A stretch of DNA of 64,000 nt from Piezodorus guildinii (GCA_023052935.1 CM041294.1:150622899-150686898); one strand, 5' to 3'. Positions 10,531-22,105 are shown, numbered from the stretch's first letter. A program made the numbers and translations. The notes: generated from the letters alone by a model not told the origin.

Positions 10531-11200
10531 AAAAAAAAAAAATAAAAAAATTTACGTAGTAGTTATGTATGCTGGAGGCAGATTTATTCCTTAGTGCTGT
10601 TCCACCCAACTTCATTTGATTAGGGATTGCAAAAAAGACGAATAAATAAATTATCATATTATTATTACACATATATTAAGAATCGTGTATAGACGCTTTA
10701 ATTAAATTAAGAAGCGGTTTCAGTTAAGGACATGGTTATGTAAACAATACAGACCGCTATGAACGGCACCTGACTCGATGATTGTCTTCTCAATGATGTC
10801 CTTATGATTATTCATTCCTTTCAATTATTAGTAATTGCCGCAGACTAATTCTTGTAATCATCTAATAACGATAAGTAATCTCATATTACATGGACTTTCT
10901 TGGGAGTGACCTCTTTAATAGACTTTTAATAGCAAAGTATGGTTTGTAGAACAGTTTCTGTAGTCTCAATCTTCAGTCGTTGTAAACTGACATTTATTAA
11001 CGAATTTCCCTTCAAAATTGTCCAACGTCAGAGAAATATCTTCTATCCTGTTCGATGACCTTTTGCCATCTTTTTGGTAACTTAAAAGTTCCGCACTTAA
11101 AGAACTTCTTGTCCTTATAAGCAAAAATTTCAACCAGGAGCGATTTGAGGTCATTGTTATCACTGAAATTTTTACCATTTAAAACGTTTTTTTAATTTCG
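10531..11200. other. No recognised gene
   Basis: AT-rich with no supported frame or repeat. Short frames on the minus strand (10472-10672, 10966-11178) have no domain. Confidence 0.3.
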
Positions 11201-11204
11201 AAAT

Positions 11205-11310
11205 ATTGTATGAATGTGATCCTGTAGCAATATTATTATTGTCCATTGCGACAAACTGTAATATATCCGAATAGATAAATATATATAAAATAAAAACTTC
11301 GAAATAAATG
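11205..11310 (+). repeat. J2 3' UTR tail fragment
   Basis: Matches the J2 tail at 33000-33085 (ATTGTATGAATGTNATC, GTAGCAATATTATTATTGTC, CGACAAACTGTAATATATCC). It is a severely 5'-truncated J2 copy without coding sequence. Confidence 0.7.
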
Positions 11311-11432
11311 ATAGTACGATGGTACAATGATGTAGGACTAGCATTGTCGTAGTAAAGCACGATTCCTTTGCCCTTTGCCAATTGTAACCTTTTTTCTTTG
11401 ATTTGATTGCTTCCTCCAATTCCATAACTTGT

Positions 11433-11719
11433 TTGTTGTTTATTTGTTTAACGTCACTTTATGCTGCTATAGCTAATCGGACGATGCTACAATGGGAGTC
11501 TTAAATTTTGCCTATCCAGGTTTTATTAGGATAGGGATCTTTAACGAGTACCTGACATCGCACAGGCTCGGGACCACCTTTTAATGTCCCCTCCGAAGGA
11601 CGGCATAACTAAGGATTTATTACTCCCAATAAAAAATCCTAGGACCACCTGCGGGTTTGAACCCGTGACCTTTGGCATAGGAGGCTGTTATGCTAACCAC
11701 CCAGCTACAAGTGATCCCG
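11433..11719 (-). mobile_element. tRNA-derived SINE with 13-bp TSD
   Basis: Flanked by a perfect duplication TTCCATAACTTGT (11420-11432 and 11720-11732). On the minus strand the head is tRNA-like, with an A-box-like GTAGCTGGGTGGTTAG and a B box GGTTCAAACCC. The body contains ATGCCGTCCTTCGGAGGGG and the tail ends GTTAAACAAATAAACAACAA. It encodes no protein; it would be transcribed by RNA polymerase III and moved by a LINE enzyme. It is the best-preserved copy of the family. Confidence 0.9.
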
Positions 11720-12019
11720 TTCCATAACTTGTAAGCATAAAACACCTGAGTTGATCGTTCGGTTTCTTGGAAGCGGTTCAAAATACAAAATACCTTTGTA
11801 ATCCCACCAAATTTGAAGCATGATCTTGTTCTGAAGAAATTCAGCTTTCAATGTAGTTTTTGCTTGCTCATCATTCTTGGACCATGATCTTCATTAAGCA
11901 CGAAAAGGACTAATTTTACTATTTCAAAGGATACGCCCGATTTACACATTTCAAGGACTGTTTTAATTTTTTTATTCTAAGTCCTTCAGTATTAAATAAA
12001 TCAATTAAATAAATATGTC

Positions 12020-12265
12020 TCTGGTAATGTTAGTATCTTTCAATAACCCTTTACCACCAATCACGACTCTTGGCCACCCTCCACCAATCAGTTCTAGTTA
12101 CTTCTGTGAACTCGTCTTAACGATCACTTGAATTGGCGTCATGAGTTTCTCTTCTTATCTAATAGAATCCATTCAGTACATGTCTTGGTCCACTTGTCCT
12201 CCTTACGTGCAATATGTCCTACCCATCTCCATTTAAGTTTGTATTCAATAATAGCATATCTTCTA
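12020..12265 (-). pseudogene. RTE-like RT C-terminal remnant, first part
   Basis: The minus strand reads KWRWVGHIARKEDKWTKTCTEW and, after a frameshift, DWWRVAKSRDWW, the end of an RTE-type polyprotein. It is distinct from Rt1. The repeat X copy at 12266-13188 interrupts it and coding similarity resumes at 13189. Confidence 0.7.
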
Positions 12266-13188
12266 TTAAAATAAATGGTCGAATTTTTACTTTCACTTAC
12301 TATATATAGTAAGGGGAAGTATTGCGATCGTGAAAATTTTCGAGTTCCAGTTTTCAACGGAAATACACATTTTAGGATCCCCAGAGTCCAAATAACCAAG
12401 TCCCGCAAAAAGGTCTGTGTGTGTGTGTGTGGTTACTCCCGGGCGGAAACGGTAAGTCCTATGAAACTGAAATTTCATATTTAAGACAAATATACGCCCG
12501 AGACGTTACATAACTTTTTTCATCAAAATGAGCTTACCAGAAAAGCCACTTTATATCATGCAATTTGCACCTTTTTTCGATTTTCTCAAAAACGGTTCCG
12601 ACGATTTTGATTAAACTCGCTATATCGATGTAAAATTTGATGGGCTTTAATATCATTTAGGTTTCATTCTGATTAAAATTGTCTGATAGGGCTTAAATGC
12701 CGATATTTTAAATTTTCTTTCTCTAAAGTACCTTAAATTTTGTTCGATTCTATAAAAAAACTATATTATCATGTTACCACTGATGAAAAAACTTGTAAAT
12801 ATATAAATTGAATGAATTCGTTTACCGAACTAAAGGAGAAAACAGAAAAAAATATTTTTTAATGCAATTTTTTTTTTTTTGAATATAAGAGCAGTAATAT
12901 ACATGTATTATATACCGTTTAAAAGCTGATGACTTTAGAAACAATATTATCTTATCCTCAAGCTTTTAAAATTTATTGGAGAGTGATGAAAAGAAGATAA
13001 AACTAACTAATTATTTTAGATAACAATATAATAGATTTTTTAATAAAACACGTGTTTCTATATAAATTCAATTTTATTAATTCTTTAATAGTTTCACGTA
13101 TTTTTATCTCTAATTGTATTTGAAAATTCTTTCATTGATAAAAATGGAGGTAAGTGAAAGTCGTGTGTTGCCCGCACCAGATTTTTTT
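12266..13188 (-). repeat. Repeat X, complete copy with 10-bp flanking duplication
   Basis: The best-bounded copy of X. ATATCTTCTA is present at 12256-12265 and again at 13189-13198, and the RTE-like remnant it interrupts reads continuously when X is removed. On the plus strand it begins TTAAAATAAATGG…TTTTTACTTTCACTTACTATATATAGTAAGG and ends GGTAAGTGAAAGTCGTG, then GTGTTGCCCGCACCAGATTTTTT. No ORF is conserved. A TSD of about 10 bp shows it is mobile, but the class is unknown. Confidence 0.85.
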
Positions 13189-13260
13189 ATATCTTCTACT
13201 ATCCTTTTGTATAACTACCTCTTTAGTTCCTAGGACACTTAGCTCTTGCATTTACATTTC
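13189..13260 (-). pseudogene. RTE-like RT C-terminal remnant, second part
   Basis: Continues the frame of 12020-12265 on the other side of the X insertion; similar sequence is at 19690-19740. Too short to assign further. Confidence 0.55.
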
Positions 13261-13785
13261 TTGAAGTCTCACTCTTGCAGAAGGCCTAGAATTGTACTCT
13301 TGTATTCAGCAAATTATGGAATTATACTCTAGTATTCAGCAAATAAAGTTTTTTTTTTCAGGAAAAGTATTGGAAGCAACTTTCTATTTCAACATGTCTA
13401 TACTGAATGTGATTCATTAATTGCATATATAATACTTCGCTACACGTTACAAAACCCCCCGCTTTAAATTCTCAACGCCCCGCCCCAGAAGTACCCCACT
13501 AGGAGACGACAACGCCCTTACCCAGACGCGGCGGCCCAAGTGCTCGACTGCAGACAGCAGACAGCCGCGGTCGATATGACCACGCCCTCAGATATTCCCG
13601 CCGGCGGGAACACGTGGCATCGATCCCGCCAGTTTCCATGGCTACGGCCTCTTACTACCGCTGTAGTACTACAAGGCCCATTCACTGTAAACTCCCGCGC
13701 CCGCCTAACAGGCTTCGTGTCAACCCGCGGCCCTGCCCTACCTTCTCGATATATCGATTATTATCTCATAAATATTCGATTATTA
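13261..13785. other. GC-rich island of unknown nature
   Basis: Positions 13440-13760 are strikingly rich in G and C and in CG dinucleotides compared with the rest of the window. A 104-codon frame (13540-13854) and an overlapping 64-codon frame cross it, but neither has a recognised domain and the longer one runs into an X repeat. It could be a promoter or exon relic, or part of an unrecognised element. Confidence 0.3.
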
Positions 13786-14830
13786 AAAAATCTGGTGCTC
13801 TCAACTGACGACATCAGTTACCTCCGTTATTTATATCAATTTAAGAATTTTTAAACAAATTTAGAAACGAAATAAATTGTTCAAGAATTAATAGAAACAT
13901 GGGTTTTATTAAATAATCTATTATATTATTATCTACGACAATCGGTTTGTTTTATCGGCTTTTCATCATTCACAGTTCACTTTAACTATATTATGCATAA
14001 GATAATATTTTTTCTAAAGTATAATAAAATAGCATTACAACGGTATATTATACATGTATATTACTGTTCTTATTATGAAAAAAACAACAAAACTTACATT
14101 TAAAAAAAGTTTTGCTCTTTTATCCTTTAGTCGGTCATCAAATTCGGCCAACTTGTATATTTAGCCGTCCTTCATCAATATGATTCAGATGATATGGTTA
14201 ATTTTTTAGAGTAATAGGTATAAGTGAATTCTTGACTTTATTGTATTGATTCATTATTGTGTATATATTTTATTGTAATTTTATGCCGTGTAAATATTGT
14301 ATGAATGTAGTATATATGATATCTTTCAGCACTACTATAGATGTCCAAATTGGGACAAGATTGTAATTTTACGCAATAAAAATTGTTGTTGTTGAAAAAA
14401 AAAAAAATTTTTGGAAAGTACAAAATCAAAAGTACTTAAAAGGAAGAAAATTAATAATATCGGCATTTAAGCTCTGTTAGACTATTCCAATCAGAATCAA
14501 ACCTATATGATAATGAAGCCCATTAAATTTTACATCGATATAACGAGTTAAATAAAAATCGTCCGAACCGTTTTCGAGAAAATCATAAAAAGGTGCAAAA
14601 TTCATAGTATAAAGTGGCTATTCTGGTTAGCTGATTTTGATGAAAAATATTTTATAACATCTTGGTAGTATAGTTGTCTTAAATATAAATTTTTTTTTTA
14701 TAGGACTTTTCGTTTTCGCGCTGGACTTATCACGCACACAGACCTTTTCGCGGGACTTGGTCATTTGGACTCTAAAACGTTATTTCCGTTGTAAACTGGA
14801 ATACGAAAATAAAGAGCAGTTATATAGGAA
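13786..14830 (+). repeat. Repeat X copy with a J2 tail inserted
   Basis: Starts (A)n-TCTGGTGC at about 13790 and continues through the family blocks to the GGGACTTGGTCATTTGGAC block near 14765; the terminal hairpin is lost. A J2 3' UTR (14209-14404) interrupts it. Its left end resembles 4881-4984 (TTTATATCAATT then AAGAATTTTTAAACAAATT), which defines a subtype. Confidence 0.75.
14209..14404 (+). mobile_element. J2 retrotransposon, 3' UTR-only insertion
   Basis: About 196 bp of J2-type 3' UTR (CACTACTATAGATGTCC, CAATAAAAATTGTTGTTGTTG) ending in a run of A. It sits inside the X copy with an imperfect duplication of AATTTTT at both edges, which fits a 5'-truncated target-primed insertion. Confidence 0.7.
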
Positions 14831-15023
14831 ATATTAACAATTAATAATGTATATTAAATTCTATTCATTATTATATTTTATTATTAGAAACATTAATAGG
14901 TCAAAAATTAAAAATTAGTTCGGTTTATTTGTTTGTTATGTAAAAGGGCTTACATTTTATTCGATTTATTACTATTTTATGTTTCCAATAAACGTTTTCT
15001 AAATACGTTTTAAAAGTTTCCAT

Positions 15024-15365
15024 GGAGACTCATCTACATGACTGTTATAAGACCAATCTTGACTTACGGAATTGAGCTATGGGGCTCAACCAAACTATCC
15101 AATTCCTCTCGTATCCAATCCTTACAATCCAAAATCCTTAAAGTTCTTACTTTGTCACAAATAAACTTATCCATAAAGACCTAATGTTTCTTATGTTACT
15201 GATTTGGCCCGGACCAGGTATCCTTCTTCTTGACTAAATCCATTCTAACTCTAACCCACTAGTTTCAATCCTCTCTTCCTCTTCGATTCCTGATAATCCT
15301 CCGAGTAGCCTGAAAAGGAGATGGCTCCGGGACCCTTGGAGCCTCGTTTAGTTTAATGTGTGCTG
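15024..15365 (+). pseudogene. J1 C-terminal fragment
   Basis: Reads from TVIRPILTYGIELWGSTKLS to the RRLKR-like end, with frameshifts. 5'-truncated dead copy. Confidence 0.75.
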
Positions 15366-15619
15366 TCTGTTTTCATGAAATGAACTGGAATTAGAAATAA
15401 TTAATAACAATGTTACTTTATGGATTTATAACAATTTTACATTTATTTTAACAGCATAAGTACGATTTGGTAGTACAATAGTTTCTTATATCTTAAGTGC
15501 TGTATGGAAGAATATAACCCGTACGATACTGTACGGTGGCAACAATGAACATATTGCATTTTGTGTTGACTTGTAAGCGTTTATCAGTAATGTTAGTTTA
15601 AAAAAATGCTTAATTCAAT

Positions 15620-16085
15620 GTTTGCTCTTTCCTTTAGGTAGTTATAGAATTCTTTCAACTTGTGTATTCAGCTATTTTTATCAATGCTAATAAAATGACA
15701 TGGTTATTTTTTTATAATCCACAAAATTATATGTACTTTAGATGAAAAAAATTAAAAAAAGAAATATTCCTATTTGAATCAGAATGAATCCTACAGAGCT
15801 GTTTTTTTGAAAATCGTAAAAAGGTGCAAAATATTTAGTGTAAAATGGCTGTCCTTACTAATTTTTGTAAATATGAAATTTCTGTTTCACCTTTTTGTTT
15901 TCGTGTAGTGTAACCACACACAGACACAAACACACACAAACCTTTTTGTGGGTCTTGGTTATTTTGACCCATGGGACCCTTGGGAAAACTTGTGTTTTCG
16001 TTGAAAGCTTTAATTCGAAAATTTGCACGATCGCAATAAATTTCCTTATTCTATATTTCATATATAGGTAAGTGATTGTAAAAAG
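15620..16085 (+). repeat. Repeat X, diverged right half
   Basis: Contains the family blocks in order (TTTAGGTAGTTATAGAATTC, the AAAAAGGTGCAAAAT block, ACAAACCTTTTTGTGGG) and ends in a long hairpin form, CCTTATTCTATATTTCATATATAGGTAAG. More diverged than other copies, hence older. Confidence 0.65.
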
Positions 16086-16490
16086 AAAATATTTAAAAGA
16101 CTTTTAAAATATATATTCTATTTTTACAGCTGTAAATACAATTAATACAACGAGAAAACCGATAAATTATAATTATGGGCACGAAATAGTCTTGTAGTGC
16201 CCAGCGATGGCATTTAAATTACCCATAATAACTGCACATGCTCGTGGGAACCTGAACTCGAAATATGCATACGAAGCTTAATATGTAAATATGCTCAAAT
16301 ATATTTGTTATAAATTAATTTTTTTGCTGATACATGTATGCAAAATCGTCATAATCTAGGATGTATTACATGTTAGATTAAAATGATTAATAAATAAAAC
16401 AACAGAGTGCTTGTATTTTTCTGGAAATGTAGCTTTTTTGAGTAACTCGAAAACCGGCTTTGCCGGGATTTTTTTTTTTTTTTTTCAACA
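16086..16490. other. No recognised gene
   Basis: AT-rich, no supported feature. A T run lies at 16470-16485. Confidence 0.3.
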
Positions 16491-16494
16491 CCGA

Positions 16495-16690
16495 TTAGTC
16501 ACAGTACTCTGCAGTGAAGTCTTAAATTGTGCCCATCAAGTTTTATTCAGGACAATGATCTTTGGCATTACAAATAATTATTCACTCCTTTTAAAAAAAT
16601 CATTAGATCACCTACCGCGTTTGAACCACCCGCGACCTTGGGCATATAACGTGGTTATGCTTGCTACTACAGGTGATCTCCACTATAATT
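16495..16690 (-). repeat. tRNA-derived SINE, old copy
   Basis: Diverged minus-strand copy of the SINE at 11433, with the same order of blocks: tail side first on the plus strand, then the tRNA-like head near 16640-16690. Confidence 0.6.
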
Positions 16691-16910
16691 ATCACTTGGG
16701 AACGGATCGCCATGTTTTTGCAAGTTCATTTGTTTACGTGTGTCAGTTTCAAACGCGGACAGATATTCCGTTCATGTATTAGGGAATAATATATTTTTGG
16801 GCTACATTGCACGTTTTTTAAAATTATTTTTGAGTTCATTTGATTATTAAACTTTAATATCACATTTGATCGAATCAAATTTACAGTATTAATAATAAGT
16901 AAATATACAA

Positions 16911-17836
16911 TTGGGTCGTTTCACATGAAATGTCCGTTTTTATAGTTTCTGAAATACATAAAGGATTTTGCAGGTCTCTGTTGTTTTTTCCGAATGTTTA
17001 CATATTTAAAGTAAACAGTTACTAATCCTCTACCTTTGTATTATAAACACTAGCTTCCCAATCAATTACCCACTTTTTAGTATACCTCCAAATATGAACA
17101 TGGAAACACGTGATTTTCGAGTAATATTTGTGTATGGGTTTAAACTCGGGCATTCAGCAGCTAGGCCGCTAGAAATATTTTTAAGGCGTTTAGGGAAGAG
17201 AGTGTTAATGAACGGACCATTCGCCGTTGGTTTGCTAAGTTTTCAGCTGGGGATACCAACTTGGAAAACTTGCCCCGAGGAAGATCTCCGTCCGTAATAG
17301 ACAACGATGTCCTCAAACATACGGTAGAAGGAAACCCCTACCAAACAGTTAAAGGACTCTCAGCACAACTAAATGCAAGTGCATCTACCGTTTCCAGACA
17401 TTTAAAGTGTATTGGGAAAGTAAAAAAGCTCGATACATGGGTACCTCATGATCTTACTAAGCGGCAGCAAGACCCCATGTTTCAAAACATACCGTGCAAA
17501 ATTGAAAGAACTGGGCTACGAAGTTCTTCCGCACCCACCATATTCTCCCGACTTGTCTCCAACAGATTACCACCTGTTCAGGAATTTAGACAACTTCGTC
17601 AAAGGAAAACTTTTTGAAAATGATGATCAAGTGAAAAGTGCGTTTTCAGATTTTGTTTCACATCAAAGCTCAGAGTTTTTCAATTCGGGGATAAAAAAGT
17701 TGGTGTCACTTTAGAAAAAATGTGTAGAAAAAGAAGGTAAATACTTCGAACAAAATTATTCATAAATTTTCATATCGTATTAAAAAAAAAAAAATCCTTT
17801 ACCTTGAAAACGGACATTTCATGTGACACAACCCAA
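16911..17836 (+). mobile_element. Mariner-like element M3, internally deleted
   Basis: Both terminal inverted repeats are present (TTGGGTCGTTTCACATG… and …TGTGACACAACCCAA). The transposase head starts at 17094 but is frameshifted near 17165; a second frame (17261-17617) covers PRGRSPSVID to the junction RQQDPMFQNIPCK. That junction marks loss of the catalytic middle and is shared with M4 and M5. The tail frame 17448-17714 has HPPYSPDLSPTDYHLF. Confidence 0.9.
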
Positions 17837-18669
17837 TAATAAATTTTTACTTTTTATTATGAAGTGAGAGCTGTGACGCTCGCTCGATCGCCCTAAAGAA
17901 AGCATATAATTTGGGCCGAAACGTCGGCACCAGTAAATTAAGTTTATATCTAATTGTTTGTTTTATTGATTGCACCCTGAATATACATTATATTGTTTTG
18001 ATAGGAAGATTGCGTTTTTCATTGCTTGTAAATTTATTCTTTATTGAATAAAAATGTTACTACACGAAACAAGTTAATTTTAATACATCGGCTTTTACTT
18101 TAAAATGATATGTATTTATACGTATTCACATTAGAAACTAAACAATATTAATGTATTTTTTTATGCTTAAGGTCTATATATCCTCACTTTTATATTTGCT
18201 GCAGGATTTTGCACATTTCGAGATTTTTACTGCAGAAATATCCGGTCTCTAGCTATCACCATTGCTATTGTACGTTGCCAGGTTACTCGCGACTCTCCTA
18301 GCAAATAGCTTCCGACGGAACAAAGCCTGTTATTTGTGAAAGATTAGGCGATTTACAAACCCTCAAACGCAAATGCTTACATCTGATGTTTTTAGGCAAC
18401 GAAATGGACTAAATGAATAAGTCTGTTCGTATATTGCACTTTCTCCCAGTGATTAAATCCGTCCTTGACGTTCCGAAATCCTGCTTGTTATAATACAAAG
18501 CCGACGGGAGTGAAACCACGGCGCTGACCAATCCATCAGCCGGCGGCCTGAGGAGGATAAATGATGTGGTCACTCTGTCTGGAGCATCGATCCCCTGTCC
18601 ACGTCCGCGCTCCATCTTTTTTCATCAAAACATTACGTAGCATTTTCCTTCTTCCTGATGAGAGAAAAA
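17837..18669. other. No gene; hammerhead-like half motif and GC-rich patch
   Basis: At 17915-17937 the sequence GGGCCGAAACGTCGGCACC matches the 3' half of the ribozyme-like motif seen at 39920 and 41469, but the CTGATGA core upstream is not intact. 18400-18620 is GC-richer, with a 68-codon minus-strand frame without recognised domain. Confidence 0.4.
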
Positions 18670-18803
18670 AATCCACTCCTCGCAACTACACAGGGCACCC
18701 TAAAACGCGTATTTCTGTTGAAAACAGCGATTCGAAAATTTTCACGATCGCAATACTTTCCCTTACTGCATACTTTATATATAGTTAAGTGAAAGTAAAA
18801 ACT
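18670..18803 (+). repeat. Repeat X, right-end fragment
   Basis: Only the last ~130 bp of X: GGGCACCCTAAAACGCG, the ATTCGAAAATTTTCACGATC block, and a terminal hairpin variant ending AAGTGAAAGTAAAAAC. Confidence 0.75.
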
Positions 18804-18811
18804 TATAAAAG

Positions 18812-18861
<50 letters not shown>
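18812..18861. repeat. (TA)n microsatellite
   Basis: Nearly pure TA dinucleotide run with one GTA interruption, just after the end of an X fragment. Confidence 0.95.
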
Positions 18862-18862
<1 letters not shown>

Positions 18863-18869
18863 GTAAAAT

Positions 18870-20045
18870 GATTTTGGTTTCCGCTAACTCCTAAACCACA
18901 ATACGGATTTTGAAACGGTTTTCACCACCATTAAGGGCATTCCTTCCTGAAGGTTTATAAGTAAAGTACGATGCAATTTAACTTTTTTTTAAACGAAAAA
19001 AATAAATTTTCGGTAACGAAGTCGTCAAAAAATTGTTCCTGAAATATAAGTAGCAGCATTAGCGTACAATATACCGTTGGAAATCGGAAGAATACAGAAA
19101 AGTTAAATAGAATAATGAATAGACGTTATAAAATATACACATTTTCTTGCTAATTGCACTTTTTGGTACGATAAACTAAACTAAAACCCCAAAGCGATAA
19201 ACTCTAAATCGGTCAGAGAGAGATTTTTTAAACTGTATGAAATTATTATTATATTTGGCTTTCCAACGGTATATTATACACCTATACTACCGTTCTTTAT
19301 ATATTTAAAAAATATATCTTTTTTCACTTTCATTTTGTTATAAACTAAATAGTTACTTGTTTTTTTTTTTAGTACCAACAAGATAATATGTTAATTTTTT
19401 GTTTTATTTATTTATTTTTTCAATTGCAACATGAAAAGTGCTTTAGAAGAAAATTTAAAATATCTGCATTTAATGAATGTCAGACTATTTCAATCCGAAC
19501 TGAGACTACAAGACATCAAAGGGATTTTAGACATCAAAGATTGATGTATGTAGCAAGTTTCATCATAATCGTTAGTGGCTTTTTTTCCCCTCTTATCTAA
19601 TGAAATTCATTCAATACATGTCTTGGTCCACCTTTCTTCCTTCATACGTGCAATGTGTCTCGCCCATCTCCATTTCTTCATCCCTTCTCCTATCCTTTTG
19701 TATAACTATCCCTTTAGTCCTAAGGACGCTTAAATATTATGGTGCTTTAGAATAAATTTTTAAATATGTACATTTAAGCCCAATCTGGCAATTTCAATCC
19801 GAAAAGAGCTTACATGCCATTAAATTTTACATCTCCGTATTAAGTTCCAACAAAATCGTTAATTGTCTTTTTGAAAAAATCTTTGTATGCGATATGAAGG
19901 TACTTCAGGAACATCTATTTTGTTGAAAAATTTGTAACGTCCAAGGCACACTAATTGTCTTATACATAAAAATATAAAACTTTAGTTTCTTACGACTGCG
20001 TTTTTGGGCCAAACGAACCATACACAGAAATACCATTTTTTTTTT
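18870..20045 (+). repeat. Diverged relative of repeat X
   Basis: Shares scattered blocks with X in the same order: the AACGGTATATTATACA block, 'GACTATTTCAATCCGAA', and the 'CATTAAATTTTACATC' block, then a degenerate right end. It also contains CGATAAACTCTAAATCGGTCAGA, which recurs near 32255 and 40312. It is interrupted by an RTE-like remnant at 19585-19740. Confidence 0.5.
19585..19740 (-). pseudogene. RTE-like RT C-terminal remnant
   Basis: The minus strand reads GEGMKKWRWARHIARMKEE then RWTKTCIE, a stop, and ISLDKR. It is the same family as 12020-12265. A short dead fragment. Confidence 0.65.
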
Positions 20046-20067
20046 TAGATTGTTCATTTCCAATCCC

Positions 20068-20288
20068 TTCAATTTAAATCATCAATTCAGTCCCGTTCTA
20101 CCAGATCCCGTCTTTCTGACCTCTACCCTCCTCCTCACCGTACTGCTGCCTTTGACAAGTCCTTTCTAGCCAAAGCAACCACTCTTTGGAATTCTATCCC
20201 TCCTGAGATCCGTCATGTAAGTACTGCTTCCTCCTTCAAATCGTTCCTTTTCAACCACCTTATACTTACCCAGTTAAACAGACAATAA
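20068..20288 (+). pseudogene. Non-LTR RT C-terminus (Jockey/CR1-like remnant)
   Basis: One frame reads FDKSFLAKATTLWNSIPPEI, then FKSFLFNHLILTQLNRQ and a stop at 20286-20288. The LWNSLPPEIR…FK…L pattern is the usual C-terminal end of Jockey/CR1-type polyproteins. It is a different family from J1 and J2. Its 3' UTR is interrupted by the J2 copy at 20361-21154. Confidence 0.75.
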
Positions 20289-20360
20289 CTTCAAACTGCA
20301 GATGCTATTGATACCAATTATTATTATTTATATTTTATTTTATTTTTTGTGTGTTTATAT

Positions 20361-21154
20361 ATTTTTTTTTTCAACAACAATTTTTATTGAGAAAAATTAC
20401 AATCTGTCCCAATTTGGACATCAATAGTAGTGCTGAAAGATATCATACATACTACATTCATACAATATTTACACGGCATAAAATTACAATAAAATGTATA
20501 CACAATAATGAATCAATACAATAAAGTCAAGAATTCACTTATACCTATATACACATACACACACTCATACATACATCACATTGAGTAGAGAATCTAGCCA
20601 GTGATAGAACTCCAATATATTAACAAAAGGTCGCGGGGCCACTGCCGTTTCCACCTTCTAGGTGGGTTGTATGGATGAGTGGAGCTGGATAGGGATTGAG
20701 CTAGATGATTGGGATGGTGAATGAGGTTCTGGTGGAATTTGGAAAATTTGGATGGAATTAGGTCTGAAATAAATGGAACATTAAGGTCGTGGTGCAAGGT
20801 ATAGTTGGAGACATAATAAGGAGCATTTACTATTGTACGGAGGACTTTGAATTGAAAGGAATGAATGCGTTTGATGTTAGTACGTTTAGCTGTCCCCCAC
20901 AGTTCAATTCCGTAGGTCCGAGGCTTCAGTATTGTCTTGTAGATTAATAATTTGTTGTCAACTGTAAGTTCAGATTTTCTGTTGAGTAGTCGGTATAACT
21001 GTCCGAATCGTCGGTTGAGTTCTTGTCTTTTAAGTCTTGTATGTGGGTTCCAAGTCAATCTTTTGTCTAACAGTAAGCCAAGATACCGGACTGTATCTGA
21101 GAGAGGAATTGGTAATGAGTTGAAATAAACTGGCGGACAGAATTTTCGTCTTAA
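20361..21154 (-). mobile_element. J2 retrotransposon, 5'-truncated, with TSD
   Basis: GTGTTTATAT at 20351-20360 and 21155-21164 flanks it. On the minus strand it carries the last 154 codons of ORF2 (20594-21058; LTVDNKLLIYKTILKPRTYG … PPRRWKRQWPRDLL), the 3' UTR and a poly(A) at 20361-20371. It breaks off upstream at the codons matching 45065-45080 of the full element. It inserted into the 3' UTR of the older RT remnant that ends at 20288. Confidence 0.85.
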
Positions 21155-21164
21155 GTGTTTATAT

Positions 21165-21860
21165 TACTCAAATTATCACTGATGAACTAGCTATTTCTGA
21201 CTTTTTTGTTTTTCTTATTCTGAAAGCCTGACTTGTAAAGATGTACATATATTACTACCTTAATTATTTTTTAGTTAAGTATTTTGTTATTCTAAGTCAT
21301 GACCACATTTTTCCGGGCATCAATTATGTATGTATATTTTATTCTTAAGGGACTTTAGTCCAGGATGATAAAGACTTTTTTTTCATTTAATTTCATTAAG
21401 AAATGAGGAAGGATTGGCAATTTAGTTCCGGGGTTTTTAAATTTATTTTTTAATTTTATGTTTTATTTTGGATTCAAACAAGATTAAATCATGAAAATGC
21501 CAGAGAAACTTCAGGTTTAGATCTTTTGCCATTCGTTAATTTTTTTTTTTTTCTGAAGGATGGTAAGGTTGACAAGCGTGGTGACTTCGGTATTGGGGGA
21601 ACGGCAGGTCCTTGACTAAAGGAGAGAAGGATAAGGATCTCGAGGCAGAACACTAACTGGCCGAAGAGGTCCTTCCAGGAAGGGAGCTTCCAGGTTCCAG
21701 ATAGTGCTTATTAGTCAACTACTGGAGAAACTTCCTTATCGGTCCTTTAGTAGTTCGCTTCGAGGGGCTGAGGGTCAGGTCTCGGGTCGTCTCCTCTGTC
21801 TTTAATAACAAGAGTCCTCAAGATATTATTTAATGTGTTAAATAATTATGATGGTTGTTT
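21165..21860. other. No recognised gene
   Basis: The first part is probably the 3' UTR of the remnant ending at 20288. 21560-21800 is less AT-rich (GGTCCTTCCAGGAAGG inverted-repeat word, CTTCGAGGGGCTGAGGGTC) but no frame or repeat is recognised. Confidence 0.3.
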
Positions 21861-21864
21861 GTTT

Positions 21865-22105
21865 AATTATTAAACTTCACTTACTGTGGCTTATCGGACG
21901 ATGCTGTAGAGTAAAATCCTAATTTTAGGTTATCCACATTTTATTAGGATAAGAATCTTTGACGAGTACCTGACATCACACACAGGCTAGGCACCACGTT
22001 TTTACGTACTCTCCGAAGGACGAAATGTAAGGATTTTTTGTTCCCATTAAAAAACCCTAGGGGCAGCTGCCATGTTTGAACCCGCGACCTTAGGCTCAGA
22101 AGGAT
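21865..22105 (-). repeat. tRNA-derived SINE, old copy
   Basis: Minus-strand copy of the family at 11433: the plus strand reads ATCGGACGATGCTGTAG, the 'TTTATTAGGATAAGAATC' block, TACCTGACATCACACAC, then TTTGAACCCGCGACC (B box on the minus strand). The tRNA-like head is truncated. Confidence 0.7.

Noticed and set aside
12275..12484. Frames overlapping the start of repeat X (also 24079-24273, 39476-39721, 58955-59155)
   Set aside because: The recurring KFQFHRTYRFRPGV-like translation on one strand arises from the repeated DNA. It is broken or shifted in other X copies and has no long conserved frame.
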